The notes under the pieces were generated by a model that ran no database searches, was not told where the DNA came from, and saw only the letters and a list, made by a program, of their open reading frames with translations. A stretch of 41,400 nt of DNA from UBA3775 sp964625275 (GTDB lineage Bacteria; Bacillota; Clostridia; Lachnospirales; Lachnospiraceae). Positions 41,137 to 41,400 of the stretch are shown here, in pieces. The stretch's first letter is position 1; each line of letters starts with the position of its first letter. The translations under genes were made by a program, and so were the position numbers. The stretch spans positions 1 through 41,400 of the forward strand of contig CAZVBH010000011.1 of the NCBI GenBank assembly GCA_964625275.1, in the 5' to 3' direction.

Positions 41137-41400
41137 AAGCTAAAATGTAAAAATATGTGAATACTCTGGCAACTTAACCTTATCTGAAATGAATCTTACG
41201 TTATCAAATGGATGGTTTGCTAATTTAGGGTGAGTTTTAAGTGATTGCAGGAGGTTGCACTCTTACCTATGCGCCATAAAACAGTTTTAAGGTTAATAGT
41301 ATGAAAAAATTAAAATTTATAACAGTATGAAAAAAATTAAAATTTGTACTGTCAAGCGTTTTTGAAAATGTCCTAAAATAATTAAAACATTAGCCCCGAT
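41137..41400. other. AT-rich spacer at the right edge, no gene seen
   Basis: No open frame of useful length is present. An AGGAGG-like string near 41249 is followed by no usable start. An inverted pair ACAGTA/TACTGT (41322-41327 with 41347-41352) brackets the second direct repeat. The spacer probably leads to a gene beyond the window. Confidence 0.5.
41298..41345. repeat. AT-rich direct repeat of about 21 bp near the right edge
   Basis: AGTATGAAAAAATTAAAATTT at 41298-41318 recurs at 41324-41345 with one extra A. Two nearby copies in an upstream region could be binding sites, or only a slippage duplication. Confidence 0.6.

Overview
The window comes from an AT-rich, Gram-positive member of the Clostridia, most likely Lachnospiraceae of the Lachnospira/Roseburia/Agathobacter/Butyrivibrio kind. 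This is inferred from strong GGAGG ribosome sites, an ECF transporter with a DUF4430 partner, short-type SerA with SerC, an LTA-synthase-like sulfatase, a lipoprotein GH5 glucanase, a DUF624/YesL protein and a CotJA-like spore-coat relic. Nearly every gene reads rightward; the only convincing leftward gene is the cotJA homologue near 6 kb. I see no rRNA, tRNA, CRISPR array, transposase or phage gene.

Layout. 1-0.57 kb: 3' end of an acidic secreted or surface protein, closed by a clear terminator. 0.8-5.7 kb: an ECF uptake module made of a membrane-anchored DUF4430 protein on a Thr/Pro/Lys-rich stalk, EcfT, and one polypeptide holding two ABC ATPases and the S component, joined by repeat-expanded linkers. 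5.7-6.6 kb: terminator-like hairpins, a structured palindromic repeat, the leftward cotJA-like gene and a long hairpin-rich leader. 6.6-8.4 kb: a GH5 lipoprotein. 8.6-11.1 kb: serC-serA behind a near-consensus promoter and a structured 5' leader, closed by a terminator. 11.2-13.8 kb: a TerB/AAA+ (CbbX/SpoVK-like) ATPase and a zinc-ribbon membrane protein. 14.1-21.8 kb: a 2124-residue secreted YD-repeat/RHS protein with a C-terminal tail of different base composition, followed by three small AT-rich genes that look like an orphan or immunity-type cassette. 21.9-25.2 kb: tyrS and an anchored GH25 muramidase. 25.3-33.6 kb: an HD-domain phosphohydrolase, then a tightly spaced parE-parC-lysA-LTA-synthase-like run. 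33.8-41.1 kb: a GT2 glycosyltransferase with a small membrane protein, a patatin-like lipase, a YesL protein, a glycogen branching enzyme with a histone-H1-like tail, and an MscS channel.

Most genes are housekeeping or envelope genes: serine synthesis, tyrosyl-tRNA supply, decatenation, lysine synthesis, wall polymers, glycogen and osmotic protection. The accessory character lies in the ECF module, the RHS locus and the repeats.

Observations I rate highest: (1) a 70-bp, two-hairpin element present at 5857-5926 and 21621-21690 at 63/70 identity, whose second stem keeps its pairing through a compensatory change and which in one copy lies inside an open reading frame; (2) the structured serC leader, which I cannot assign to a known riboswitch class; (3) the EcfA-EcfA-EcfS fusion with tandem-repeat linkers beside an anchored DUF4430 protein; (4) the GlgB tail of 25-residue Lys/Pro-rich repeats; (5) the abrupt drop in GC content at the RHS C-terminus and the following cassette.
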